From: an uncultured Pelagibacteraceae bacterium
Lineage (GTDB): Bacteria > Pseudomonadota > Alphaproteobacteria > Pelagibacterales > AG-422-B15
Assembly (NCBI GenBank): GCA_902610585.1
Contig: CACLWE010000007.1
Span: forward strand, 19,060 to 83,059
Length of the DNA stretch: 64,000 bases
Direction of reading: 5' to 3'
The notes below the pieces were generated by a model that saw only the letters and a program-made list of their open reading frames with translations, did not search any database and was not told the DNA's origin. The first letter of the stretch is position 1, and every line of letters begins with the position of its first letter. Position numbers and translations under genes: made by a program. Positions 45,266 through 53,638 of this stretch are shown in pieces.

Positions 45266-47674
45266 ATGCAAACTCATGCTAAAGTTGTTGTTATTGGCGG
45301 GGGAGTTGTAGGTTGCTCTATTCTTTTCCATTTAGCAAAGTTTGGGGTGAAGGACTGCGTTCTCCTTGAGCGAAAAGAATTAACAGCAGGATCCTCATGG
45401 CATGCCGCAGGAAACGTTCATGTCATTTCTTCAGATCCAAACATATCCAGACTGATGGCATATACAATAAACTTGTACAAGGAAATTGAAGAGACTTCAG
45501 GTCATTCAGTTGGCTTTAAACCAAGTGGAGGGTTTTATTTAGCCTCTAATGAAGTTTGGTCTGATTATCTTAAAAGAGAAAGAACAAAAGCCAGATATAT
45601 GGGTCTTGATCAAGAGTTTATCTCATTAGAGGAGGTTGCAAAAAAAAATCCTCTTATCGATCCCAATAAATATATTTCAGCTTTGTGGGATCCGATCGAT
45701 GGAGAAGTAGATCCATCAGGTGTCACATATGCATTTGCAAAATCTGCAAAAGTTCATGGCGCTAACTATTACACAAATACTGAAGTTAAAGACACTAAGC
45801 AAAGAGAAGATGGAACCTGGGATGTGTTTACTGATAAGGGCAATATTCATACAGAAATTGTAATTAATGCTGCAGGGCTTTGGGCGAGAGAGGTCAGTAA
45901 ACTTGCTGGATTAAATTTGCCTGTACAGCCAATGGAGCATCATTATTTAATCACTGATACAATTCCAGAAATAGCAGCGATGCCTAAGGGAACAAGGCTA
46001 CCAGTTGGAACTGATTTTGATGGTAATATCTATTTTAGACAAGAAGGACAAGGCATGTTGCTTGGCACATATGAACATAAGTCTACTCCTTGGAAAGTTC
46101 AGGGAACCCCATTAGATTTTGGACATGAACTGTTGGAACCAAAATTAGAAAATATTCAAGATCGATTAGTCATTGGTTTTGAGAGAATGCCAGCTTTGGA
46201 AAAAGCAGGAATTAAAAATATTGTTAACGGCCCTTTTACATTTGGTCCTGATGGAAATCCTCTCATTGGACCAGTTCCAGGTATGAGAAATTATTGGGTA
46301 GCAGTCGGTGTTATGGCCGGGTTCTGTCAAGGAGGAGGTGTTGGCAAATGTATTGCAGAATGGATTATTGATGGTGAACCTTCCATAGATGTTTGGGCGA
46401 TGGATGTCGCACGGTTTGGTGATTATGCATCTCCACATTATGGAACAATTAAATCATCTGAAAATTATGAACGAAGATTTATTATGACATTTCCAAATGA
46501 GACTTTGCCAAAAGGAAGGAAACAAAAAACTACAGCTTTATATGATCGCTTCGTTAACATGGGAGCAGTTATGGGTGACAGCTTTGGACTCGAAAATGTT
46601 CTATGGTTTGCTGATAATCCTGATGATGCTTACGAAGAACCAACTATCAAGCGCTCTCGATCCCATAACTATGTTTCAAATGAAGTAAAAAATGTAAGAG
46701 AAAACGTTGGAGTAACAGAGATTGCTAATTTTTCTAAACATGAATTTAAGGGAAAAGACTCAAGAAAATTTTTGGATTATATTTTGGCAGGTAGAATACC
46801 TAAAGTTGGACGCATAGCACTAAGTCCAATGCTATCTAAAAAAGGTAAATTATATGGGGACCTTACAGTTTCGTGTATTAGTGAAAATCATTTTATGGTT
46901 TATGGATCTGGTGCCGCTCAGGAAATGCATCGACGATGGTTTGAACAACATCTAGATCAATATGAGGTCATTTATAAAAACAGATCTGATGATTATCACG
47001 GCCTTGCTATTTCTGGCCCAAAGTCTAGAAATTTACTGCAATTATTGGTAAGAGAAGATGTTTCTAATGAGTCATTTAAATTTAGAGATTCTAGACAAAT
47101 GTTTGTTGCTGGTGTTCCTGCATTAGTCAACCGGTTGTCATTTACTGGAGAATTGGGATATGAAATATATGTAGCTCCACACTATCAAATCAAGCTGTAT
47201 GAGGCTATTGAGGATGCAGGAGAAGAATTCAACATTAAACCTTTTGGCGGAAGAGCTTTGATGTCTATGAGACTAGAAAAAAATTGGGGCGCATGGACAC
47301 TAGATTTTAGACCTGACTATACTCCAAAAGAAACTGGCCTTTCTGCATTTATAAATTGGGATAAAGATTTTATTGGTAAAGACGCTGCAGTTAAAGATGA
47401 TAGCAATCACAGATTATTTTCCTTGGTAATTGAAACTGACAACATAGATGTGACTAGCAATGAAGCTGTTATGCAGAATGAAGTATGTATCGGATATGTA
47501 ACATCTGGAGGCTTCGGCCACTATGTGCAAAAAAGTATTGCTTTTGCATACTTGAACAATGATTTATTAAAATCCAAAGAAGTTTTGCAAGTTGAAATAA
47601 ATGGAGAGTTTTATAATGCCTCAATTGTTGATAATGCTTGTTATGACCAAACCGGTAAAAATTTAAGGCAATAA
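45266..47674 (+). CDS. dmgdh: Dimethylglycine dehydrogenase (FAD + GcvT-type folate domains)
   Basis: This enzyme demethylates dimethylglycine (or sarcosine), passing the carbon to tetrahydrofolate. The 802-residue protein has an N-terminal FAD domain (VVVIGGGVVGCSILFHLAKFG, and SSWHAAGNVHV whose His46 matches the covalent FAD His in the animal enzymes), an FAO-type middle region, and a C-terminal GcvT aminomethyltransferase part (about residues 470-800, with GELGYEIYVAPHYQIKLYEAI and KPFGGRALMSMRLEKNWG). Sarcosine dehydrogenase has the same architecture; adjacency to BHMT favours dimethylglycine. It is convergent with proV, with a gap of 15 nt. Confidence 0.9.
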   Translation: MQTHAKVVVIGGGVVGCSILFHLAKFGVKDCVLLERKELTAGSSWHAAGNVHVISSDPNISRLMAYTINLYKEIEETSGHSVGFKPSGGFYLASNEVWSDYLKRERTKARYMGLDQEFISLEEVAKKNPLIDPNKYISALWDPIDGEVDPSGVTYAFAKSAKVHGANYYTNTEVKDTKQREDGTWDVFTDKGNIHTEIVINAAGLWAREVSKLAGLNLPVQPMEHHYLITDTIPEIAAMPKGTRLPVGTDFDGNIYFRQEGQGMLLGTYEHKSTPWKVQGTPLDFGHELLEPKLENIQDRLVIGFERMPALEKAGIKNIVNGPFTFGPDGNPLIGPVPGMRNYWVAVGVMAGFCQGGGVGKCIAEWIIDGEPSIDVWAMDVARFGDYASPHYGTIKSSENYERRFIMTFPNETLPKGRKQKTTALYDRFVNMGAVMGDSFGLENVLWFADNPDDAYEEPTIKRSRSHNYVSNEVKNVRENVGVTEIANFSKHEFKGKDSRKFLDYILAGRIPKVGRIALSPMLSKKGKLYGDLTVSCISENHFMVYGSGAAQEMHRRWFEQHLDQYEVIYKNRSDDYHGLAISGPKSRNLLQLLVREDVSNESFKFRDSRQMFVAGVPALVNRLSFTGELGYEIYVAPHYQIKLYEAIEDAGEEFNIKPFGGRALMSMRLEKNWGAWTLDFRPDYTPKETGLSAFINWDKDFIGKDAAVKDDSNHRLFSLVIETDNIDVTSNEAVMQNEVCIGYVTSGGFGHYVQKSIAFAYLNNDLLKSKEVLQVEINGEFYNASIVDNACYDQTGKNLRQ

Positions 47675-47689
47675 AAAAATTTAGTAGAA

Positions 47690-48715
47690 TTAATCCTTAG
47701 ATTTTTGCAAAATATCTATAATTTTGTTTTTTGATACTGAGCCAACAAAATTGTTTTTCTCATCAATTACGTTAAGACCGGATTGACTTTCAAGTATTGC
47801 CGGCAAGCAATTTTCAATACTATCATTTACGTTTACAGTTGGATTAGAATTTGCTCGTTCACCTCCTTGGTCAAGAATTGTCTTGATTTTTAAAACCTTT
47901 ATACGATTAACATCCTTAACAAAATTGGCCACATATTGATCAGCGGGTTTTAAAAGAATTTCCTCTGCATTTCCATCTTGAACAAGTTTTCCGCCGTTGA
48001 GTATAGCTATTCGGTCGCCTAATTTTAGTGCCTCATCGAGGTCATGAGTTATGAACATAATTGTTTTATTTAAATTCTTTTGTAAGTCCAGTAATTGGTC
48101 CTGCATATCAGTTCTTATTAATGGATCAAGCGCACTAAAGGCTTCGTCCATTAGCAATATATCTGGATCAGTAGCTAACGCCCTAGCTAAACCTACTCTT
48201 TGCTGCATTCCTCCTGACAATTGATTTGGGAATTTATTTTCAAAACCGGTTAAACCAACTTTTTCAATCCAGTACATTGCTCTTTCTATAGAGTCTGACT
48301 TATCTAGATTTTTTATGCTCAATCCAAACTGGACATTGTCTAATATATTTTGATGAGGAAATAGTGCAAAGCGTTGAAAAACCATCCCTGTTTTATTTCT
48401 TCTAAACTCTAGAAGATCCATTTTATTAAGTTTAGTAATATCCTCTCCATCAACTGTGACCGTTCCCTCGGTTGGCTCAATCAATCTATTAATGTGTCTT
48501 ATCAAAGTAGATTTTCCTGACCCTGATAATCCCATTACAACTTGTATTGAATGCTCCTTGATATCTAGAGAAATATTATCCAACCCAAGAACATGATTAT
48601 ATTTTGATAATAACTCGTCTTTATCAACACCATCTCTAACTATGTCTGTGTACTCTCTTGGTCTTGATCCAAAAATTTTATACAAATTTTCTATCTTAAT
48701 CTTTATCTCACTCAT
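47690..48715 (-). CDS. proV: Glycine betaine ABC transporter ATP-binding protein
   Basis: This ATPase powers a ProU/OpuA-type betaine importer. The protein is 341 residues from the ATG at 48715, chosen because it opens MSEIKIKIENLYKIFGSRP and overlaps the permease stop by 8 nt. An in-frame upstream Met at 48772 would lie inside the permease gene. Motifs are Walker A GLSGSGKSTLIRH, signature LSGGMQQRVGLARAL, Walker B ILLMDEAFSALDPL and the ProV-type insert EYTDIVRDGVDKDELLSKYNHVLGL. The C-terminal region looks like one or two degenerate CBS domains, which in OpuA sense ionic strength. Confidence 0.94.
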   Translation of the reverse strand: MSEIKIKIENLYKIFGSRPREYTDIVRDGVDKDELLSKYNHVLGLDNISLDIKEHSIQVVMGLSGSGKSTLIRHINRLIEPTEGTVTVDGEDITKLNKMDLLEFRRNKTGMVFQRFALFPHQNILDNVQFGLSIKNLDKSDSIERAMYWIEKVGLTGFENKFPNQLSGGMQQRVGLARALATDPDILLMDEAFSALDPLIRTDMQDQLLDLQKNLNKTIMFITHDLDEALKLGDRIAILNGGKLVQDGNAEEILLKPADQYVANFVKDVNRIKVLKIKTILDQGGERANSNPTVNVNDSIENCLPAILESQSGLNVIDEKNNFVGSVSKNKIIDILQKSKD

Positions 48716-49604
48716 TTGCGCCAGCCCTATATTGCTGCATTCTTTTGCCAAATGACTGAGAAACCCTGTCAAATATGATCGCCAAAGCTACAATAGCCAA
48801 ACCATTCAGAAGGCCCATTGTAAAATATTGATTGGTGATGGCTTTTAAGACTGGTTGCCCCAATCCCTTAACCCCAATCATTGAAGCAATAACTACCATT
48901 GCAAGTGCCATCATTATTGTTTGATTAATACCAGCGAAAATTGTTGGTAAAGCTAATGGAAGCTGTACTCTAAATAATTTTTGAGTTCTATTTGCACCAA
49001 ATGCATCTGCGGCTTCTAAAACTTCTTTATTAACTTCTCTAATACCAAGATCAGTAAGTCGAATTATTGGCGGGATTGCATAGATTATAACTGCAAGTAA
49101 ACCAGGAATTTTACCAATACCCAATAACATAACAACTGGAATGAGATACACAAAACTTGGCATCGTTTGCATAATATCTAAAATTGGAGTAATTGCGGCT
49201 CTCGCCCTATCAGATCCTGACATTAATATGCCAATTGGTATACCTAGGCCGATAGACATTAGTGTGCAAACACCAATAATACTGACTGTGGACATCGTAT
49301 CATCCCACATTCCAAAATATCCAATTAATAAAAAAGCAATTAAAGATGAAATAGTTAGAGCGATGCTTCTACTTCCATAATAAATCAATAATAAGAAAAC
49401 GATTATTACGACAGGCCATGGAGAATTTTGTAGTATTTTTTCAAACCATACTAAGAAATAAAGCACTGGATCAAAAACCGCTTCAATTGTATCGCCATAT
49501 TCACGTGAAAAGTTTCGGTAAGCGCCATCAAGAGACTTCTTAAATAGGCGAAGACTCTCCTTACTCATTTCAGGAAATGAAATAAAAAATTCGGTAAAGT
49601 TCAT
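48708..49604 (-). CDS. proW: Glycine betaine ABC transporter permease
   Basis: The 298-residue inner-membrane permease has a hydrophilic N-terminal stretch, then about six membrane segments with the EAA-type loop DLGIREVNKEVLEAADAFGANRTQKLFRVQLPLALPTIFAGINQ that contacts the ATPase. IPIGILMSGSDRARAAITPILDIMQTMPSFVYLIPVVMLLGIGKIPG is typical of ProW/OpuAB. It follows the binding protein gene after a stem-loop and overlaps proV by 8 nt. Confidence 0.94.
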   Translation of the reverse strand: MNFTEFFISFPEMSKESLRLFKKSLDGAYRNFSREYGDTIEAVFDPVLYFLVWFEKILQNSPWPVVIIVFLLLIYYGSRSIALTISSLIAFLLIGYFGMWDDTMSTVSIIGVCTLMSIGLGIPIGILMSGSDRARAAITPILDIMQTMPSFVYLIPVVMLLGIGKIPGLLAVIIYAIPPIIRLTDLGIREVNKEVLEAADAFGANRTQKLFRVQLPLALPTIFAGINQTIMMALAMVVIASMIGVKGLGQPVLKAITNQYFTMGLLNGLAIVALAIIFDRVSQSFGKRMQQYRAGANE

Positions 49605-49612
49605 ATAGATAT

Positions 49613-49636
49613 GCGGACTATATTTCTATAGTCCGC
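49613..49636 (-). other. Strong intercistronic stem-loop between proX and proW
   Basis: GCGGACTATA (49613-49622), loop TTTC, and TATAGTCCGC (49627-49636) form a perfect 10-bp hairpin 16 nt after the proX stop on the minus strand. On the minus strand it is not followed by a T-run, so it is more likely an mRNA 3'-end stabiliser or attenuating element for proX than a full terminator. On the plus strand a T-run begins four bases later, but no plus-strand gene ends there. Confidence 0.7.
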
Positions 49637-49652
49637 AATATTATTTTTTTAA

Positions 49653-50669
49653 TTATAACGCTGCTTCAATTTTAGCTTTCGCATTACCGTCAACCCAGCT
49701 GTGCCATTCTGTATAGTTTTTCAGAAAATGTATAGCTGTGTCTTCGCCAGATGCTTGATTGTCATCTTTCCAAGCTAATAAAGCATTAACAGTACTGTTT
49801 GGAAGTGCTCTCTTTGAAATGTATTCCATTCCAAGATCAGAACTATTTTTAAAGTTATCAGTTACAACAGTGTATACTTCAGAAACAACCCATGCGTTAG
49901 GTTTTGGATCTGCACATCCGTCTTGAGAAGTACAAGTGTCCCACTCTTCTTTACTGTGTTCAACACCAAAGCTTAGTTTCTTAAGTGGATATTTGCCAAG
50001 AACTGCTGTAGGAGCCCAATAGTATCCTAGCCATCCCTCTTCTTTATTATATGCTTCACCGATAGCACCAGCTAATGCACCACCTGATCCAGGATCAACT
50101 AGTCTCCATCCTTTTGCTTCCATATCATACGCTTTAAAGAGATTTCCGGTACTAATTTGACAGTTCCAGCCTGATGGACATGTATAAATTGCTCCATCTC
50201 CACCTTCCGGATGAGGGAAAAGTTCAGGGCGCTCTATAACGTCATAAACCGTTTGGATATCAGGATTTGCATCAGCCATGTACTGAGGAATCCACCATCC
50301 TTCTTCACCAGTGTCAGACAGTACCTCAGCTGCATAATGCAAACGACCCTCACCTACTGCATTATCTAGAGCTATACGAACTGAATTAATCCAGAGTTCA
50401 GGAGCTACATCCGGCTCACCTTTTTCCATCATTGATGTTGCTGTTGGCATAGTATCGCCGGGTACAAGTTCAACATTACAACCATACCCATTTTCTAATA
50501 CTATTTTATCTACATGAGCAAACATTTCAGCTGATGCCCAATTCATTTCTGCGACAGTAATTGTGCCACAATCAGCTACTTCCTGATTCCTGTCGCAACT
50601 AACTGCAAAAATAATTGCAAAACCTGCTAAAAATATTCCAATTGCAGATTTTTTAAAAAATTTATTCAT
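49653..50669 (-). CDS. proX: Glycine betaine ABC transporter substrate-binding lipoprotein
   Basis: This is the periplasmic betaine receptor. The 338-residue protein starts with a lipoprotein signal (MNKFFKKSAIGIFLAGFAII then FAVSC, lipobox Cys25) and an acidic linker, followed by an OpuAC domain rich in aromatic residues for the quaternary-ammonium cage (AEMNWASAEMFAHV, GWWIPQYM, GYYWAPTAVLG, YTEWHSWVDG). It is the first gene of proXWV on the minus strand, with a good ribosome site (AGGAG) and a regulated-looking upstream region. Related proteins bind betaine, proline betaine, carnitine or DMSP, so the range is open. Confidence 0.92.
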   Translation of the reverse strand: MNKFFKKSAIGIFLAGFAIIFAVSCDRNQEVADCGTITVAEMNWASAEMFAHVDKIVLENGYGCNVELVPGDTMPTATSMMEKGEPDVAPELWINSVRIALDNAVGEGRLHYAAEVLSDTGEEGWWIPQYMADANPDIQTVYDVIERPELFPHPEGGDGAIYTCPSGWNCQISTGNLFKAYDMEAKGWRLVDPGSGGALAGAIGEAYNKEEGWLGYYWAPTAVLGKYPLKKLSFGVEHSKEEWDTCTSQDGCADPKPNAWVVSEVYTVVTDNFKNSSDLGMEYISKRALPNSTVNALLAWKDDNQASGEDTAIHFLKNYTEWHSWVDGNAKAKIEAAL

Positions 50670-50694
50670 TTTAATCTCCTAGTTTATATCTTTC

Positions 50695-50760
50695 ATTATA
50701 ATTGAAACATATATATGTAAGTGCTTCCACATAAAAAAAAATTAAATTATGTTACATAAT
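50695..50760 (-). promoter_or_regulatory. proX promoter region with two palindromes
   Basis: On the minus strand, TATAAT (50700-50695) is preceded by a weak CTTACA at 50721-50716. A 12-bp palindrome ACATATATATGT spans 50707-50718 between and over these boxes. A second, 15-bp inverted repeat, ATTATGT-T-ACATAAT, spans 50746-50760. Both share ATGT/ACAT half-sites and could be operators of one regulator. The -10 lies about 25 nt before the proX start. Confidence 0.5.
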
Positions 50761-50784
50761 TAATTAGATAAATGTCTGATTTAA

Positions 50785-51663
50785 TTATTTTTTTACTGAA
50801 TAGATCTCGATTAATGGTGCGCTCATTACGAATATTGCACCAATAAACTCTCTAATCGAGATTATTTCATTTGCAAGCAGATAGGCAGATATAACGCCAA
50901 TAACAACTTCGAACATTAATAGGATCCCCGCGCGTCCTGGATCAACTTGATCCTGACCATAGGTGACAAGCCAGTAACCTGGCAATAACCAGATAAATGC
51001 GAATATTAAAATTATCAAAATAGTATTCTTTAAAATATCATAGTTAAATCCTGAAAGTATTTGCCCATCTGGTAAGAATGTTGCAATAACAACAAAAAGA
51101 CCCCCAATTAAAATAAAAACTGAAGTACCGAAATTTACATCAAGTTCCTCATTTATTCTTATGAGTGTTGCACAGATTGACCAGAGAAATCCTGAGAGAA
51201 TTCCAAACAGATCTGCAAGTGTGCTAGGCATAAAATTTCCTTGATCCAACCCAGTTATAATAAACAGACCTATAAAACCTGAAGAAATTGAAAAAAACCT
51301 ATAAATGTTTAAGGCCGCTCTTAGAAAAATAATTTCAATTAAAGTGCTCCATACAGCTGTTAAATAAAAAAAGATTAAGACTCTTGCAACATTACCTCTA
51401 ATTAAACCTTCATTATAAAGACACATTGCAGCCGCTCCTGCTGAAGCTGCGACTATTGTAAGAATTAAATTTCGATTAGTTAATTTTGATATATTTTTGT
51501 ATGAAAAAAATAATAAAAATAACCCAGCAATAGTGAAACTTAAAGTGAGCGGAATTGCATTATTATACGCATATTCATTAAGTAGCCTTAATGGATACCA
51601 CCACGTACCCCACAATAATGTTGAAAGTACAATTGCATAATTGGGGTTTAAATTTTTTAACAT
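50785..51663 (-). CDS. EamA/DMT-superfamily transporter
   Basis: The 292-residue protein is almost entirely hydrophobic with about ten membrane helices in two five-helix halves, the EamA repeat pattern. YAIVLSTLLWGTWWYPLRLLNEYAY and the C-terminal GRAGILLMFEVVIGVISAYLLANEIISIREFIGAIFVMSAPL (with the glutamate-rich loop) are typical. DMT carriers move amino acids, nucleotides or quaternary amines, often as exporters. Position inside the osmolyte block suggests a related solute, which is inference. Confidence 0.88.
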   Translation of the reverse strand: MLKNLNPNYAIVLSTLLWGTWWYPLRLLNEYAYNNAIPLTLSFTIAGLFLLFFSYKNISKLTNRNLILTIVAASAGAAAMCLYNEGLIRGNVARVLIFFYLTAVWSTLIEIIFLRAALNIYRFFSISSGFIGLFIITGLDQGNFMPSTLADLFGILSGFLWSICATLIRINEELDVNFGTSVFILIGGLFVVIATFLPDGQILSGFNYDILKNTILIILIFAFIWLLPGYWLVTYGQDQVDPGRAGILLMFEVVIGVISAYLLANEIISIREFIGAIFVMSAPLIEIYSVKK

Positions 51664-51707
51664 AAGCTTATGTTGTACTATAATTACAAACTTTGGTAAA
51701 ATTAGTT

Positions 51708-53342
51708 ATGCAATTTAATTCTTATAATTATATTATTATTGGTGCCGGAAGTGCGGGTTGTGTTCTGGCAAATAGACTTTCAGCTGATCCAGAGATAAAT
51801 GTATTGTTAATAGAGTCAGGTCCATCGGATAAAACATGGAAAACCTCAATGCCAGCAGCTTTATTATACACAATGCATGACCCAAAATATAATTATTTAT
51901 ACGAAACTGAGCCTGAACCATTCATGAACAATAGAAAAATGTTTTGCCCAAGAGGAAAGATGTTGGGAGGAAGTTCATCACACAACGGTATGGTTCATGT
52001 AAGAGGAAATCCAATGGATTTTGAAAACTGGGCTCAAAAAGATCTTAAGTCATGGAATTATAATAATGTTCTTCCGTATTTTAAAAAATCAGAGTCAATT
52101 GAAGGATTAGATGAAACTTATAGGAATAAAAGCGGTCCTTTAAAACTATCTCGATCTTCGGAAGGCAATGAATTGAGTAAAGTCTACCTAGAAGCGGCAG
52201 AACAAGCCGGCTATGAGATAAATAATGACATGAATGGATATAAGCAAGAGGGATTTGGTCTAATGGACACCACTATTTATGGAGGCAGAAGACAAAGTAC
52301 GAGTGTAACTTACTTGCATCCAGTTATTAACAGAAGAAATCTTACCGTCATTACAAACACAATAGTAAACAAAGTTATCATTGAAAATAATAAAGCCGTT
52401 GGGGTTGAATGTACTACAGGAAGAGAGAGAAAAAAAATACATGCTGAAAATGAAGTGATATTATCAGCGGGAGCAATAAATTCACCTCAACTTCTAATGC
52501 TTTCAGGTATAGGAAATGCTGAAGAACTAAAAAAATTAGATATTTCTGTTCAACATGACCTAAGAGGTGTAGGTGAAAATTTACAGGATCATCTTGAAAC
52601 TTATTTACAATATGAGTGTACAAAGCCCGTTACACTTTACACATCATATAATCCAATAAGAATGGCATTCATAGGGATAGAGTGGTTTATTTTTAAATCT
52701 GGAGTGGCAGCATATTCAAACTTAGAGACAGGTGGCTTCGTGAGAAGTAATGATATGGTTGATTATCCTAATATTCAGTATCACTTCTTTCCATCGCTTG
52801 TATTGGATCATGGAAGACAATCTCCAAGCTCTCATTCTTTTCAAGCGCATGTAGGACCAATGAGGCCAACAAGTAGAGGACATGTCAAATTAAAGTCAAA
52901 CAATCCCTCAGCTTCACCCGCTATACAGTTTAATTATATGCAGACAGAGCATGATTTAAAAGAAATGAGAGATGGTATTAAAATTGCAAGGGAAATTTTT
53001 CATCAAAAAGCTTTTGATAAATATCGAGGAAAAGAAATTAACCCTGGAATAAATTCAAGCTCTGAGGGTGATTTAAATGAATTCATTAAAAATAAAGGTG
53101 ATACTGCTTATCATCCTTCTTGTACATGCAAGATGGGAAAAGATGAGTTATCTGTTGTCGATGAAGAGCTCAAAGTTTATGGGATTGAAAATTTAAGAGT
53201 TGTAGATGCTTCAATAATGCCAAATATCATTACAGGAAATCTCAATGCAACAACTGTGATGATCGCTGAAAAGGCATCTGATCTCATCCTCAAAAAAGAA
53301 ACTTTACCTGATGTAGAGACCAGTTTTTATAGAGCAAGCTAG
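51708..53342 (+). CDS. GMC-family oxidoreductase, probable choline dehydrogenase
   Basis: The 544-residue protein has the FAD motif YIIIGAGSAGCVLANRLS, the GMC signature PRGKMLGGSSSHNGMVHVRG, a second signature GAINSPQLLMLSGIG, and the catalytic His in AYHPSCTCKMG with NLNATTVMIAEKASD. BetA-type enzymes oxidise choline to betaine aldehyde. The location beside betaine transport and catabolism favours choline, with the aldehyde dehydrogenase at 38.2-39.7 kb as the next step. I chose the ATG at 51708; a TTG at 51693 would add five residues. The 3' end overlaps the convergent small membrane protein gene by 4 nt. Confidence 0.85.
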   Translation: MQFNSYNYIIIGAGSAGCVLANRLSADPEINVLLIESGPSDKTWKTSMPAALLYTMHDPKYNYLYETEPEPFMNNRKMFCPRGKMLGGSSSHNGMVHVRGNPMDFENWAQKDLKSWNYNNVLPYFKKSESIEGLDETYRNKSGPLKLSRSSEGNELSKVYLEAAEQAGYEINNDMNGYKQEGFGLMDTTIYGGRRQSTSVTYLHPVINRRNLTVITNTIVNKVIIENNKAVGVECTTGRERKKIHAENEVILSAGAINSPQLLMLSGIGNAEELKKLDISVQHDLRGVGENLQDHLETYLQYECTKPVTLYTSYNPIRMAFIGIEWFIFKSGVAAYSNLETGGFVRSNDMVDYPNIQYHFFPSLVLDHGRQSPSSHSFQAHVGPMRPTSRGHVKLKSNNPSASPAIQFNYMQTEHDLKEMRDGIKIAREIFHQKAFDKYRGKEINPGINSSSEGDLNEFIKNKGDTAYHPSCTCKMGKDELSVVDEELKVYGIENLRVVDASIMPNIITGNLNATTVMIAEKASDLILKKETLPDVETSFYRAS

Positions 53343-53626
53343 TAGTTAACTACTTTTTCTACTTGATTATTAGATAAATTCATTACCTCAATACGATCCT
53401 CACAAATAATAGCTAATTTGTCCTCACTTAGAGAAATAACTTTAGTTTTTTCACCCACGAGATCACATTTTTTTTCAATATTTATATCCTTCTCAGAATT
53501 ATCAGTGGAAGTAAAAAAATCAATCTTGTATGATCGCTCAATAATAGTAGTAATAATAATCGTGGTACCAATTAAAATTACAATTCCGAGAAATATAACT
53601 ATAAATAGCATAATTTTTTGGTACAT
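53339..53626 (-). CDS. Small single-pass membrane protein (DUF6476-like)
   Basis: From the ATG at 53626 the protein is 95 residues: one hydrophobic helix (YQKIMLFIVIFLGIVILIGT) followed by a short soluble part ending LSEDKLAIICEDRIEVMNLSNNQVEKVVNY. Alphaproteobacteria often have a small membrane protein with a similar C-terminal beta pattern beside rluD and rpoH, annotated DUF6476; that position and shape are the reason for the suggestion. The function is unknown. It starts 12 nt from the divergent rluD start. Confidence 0.62.
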   Translation of the reverse strand: MYQKIMLFIVIFLGIVILIGTTIIITTIIERSYKIDFFTSTDNSEKDINIEKKCDLVGEKTKVISLSEDKLAIICEDRIEVMNLSNNQVEKVVNY

Positions 53627-53638
53627 CGTTATCTCATA

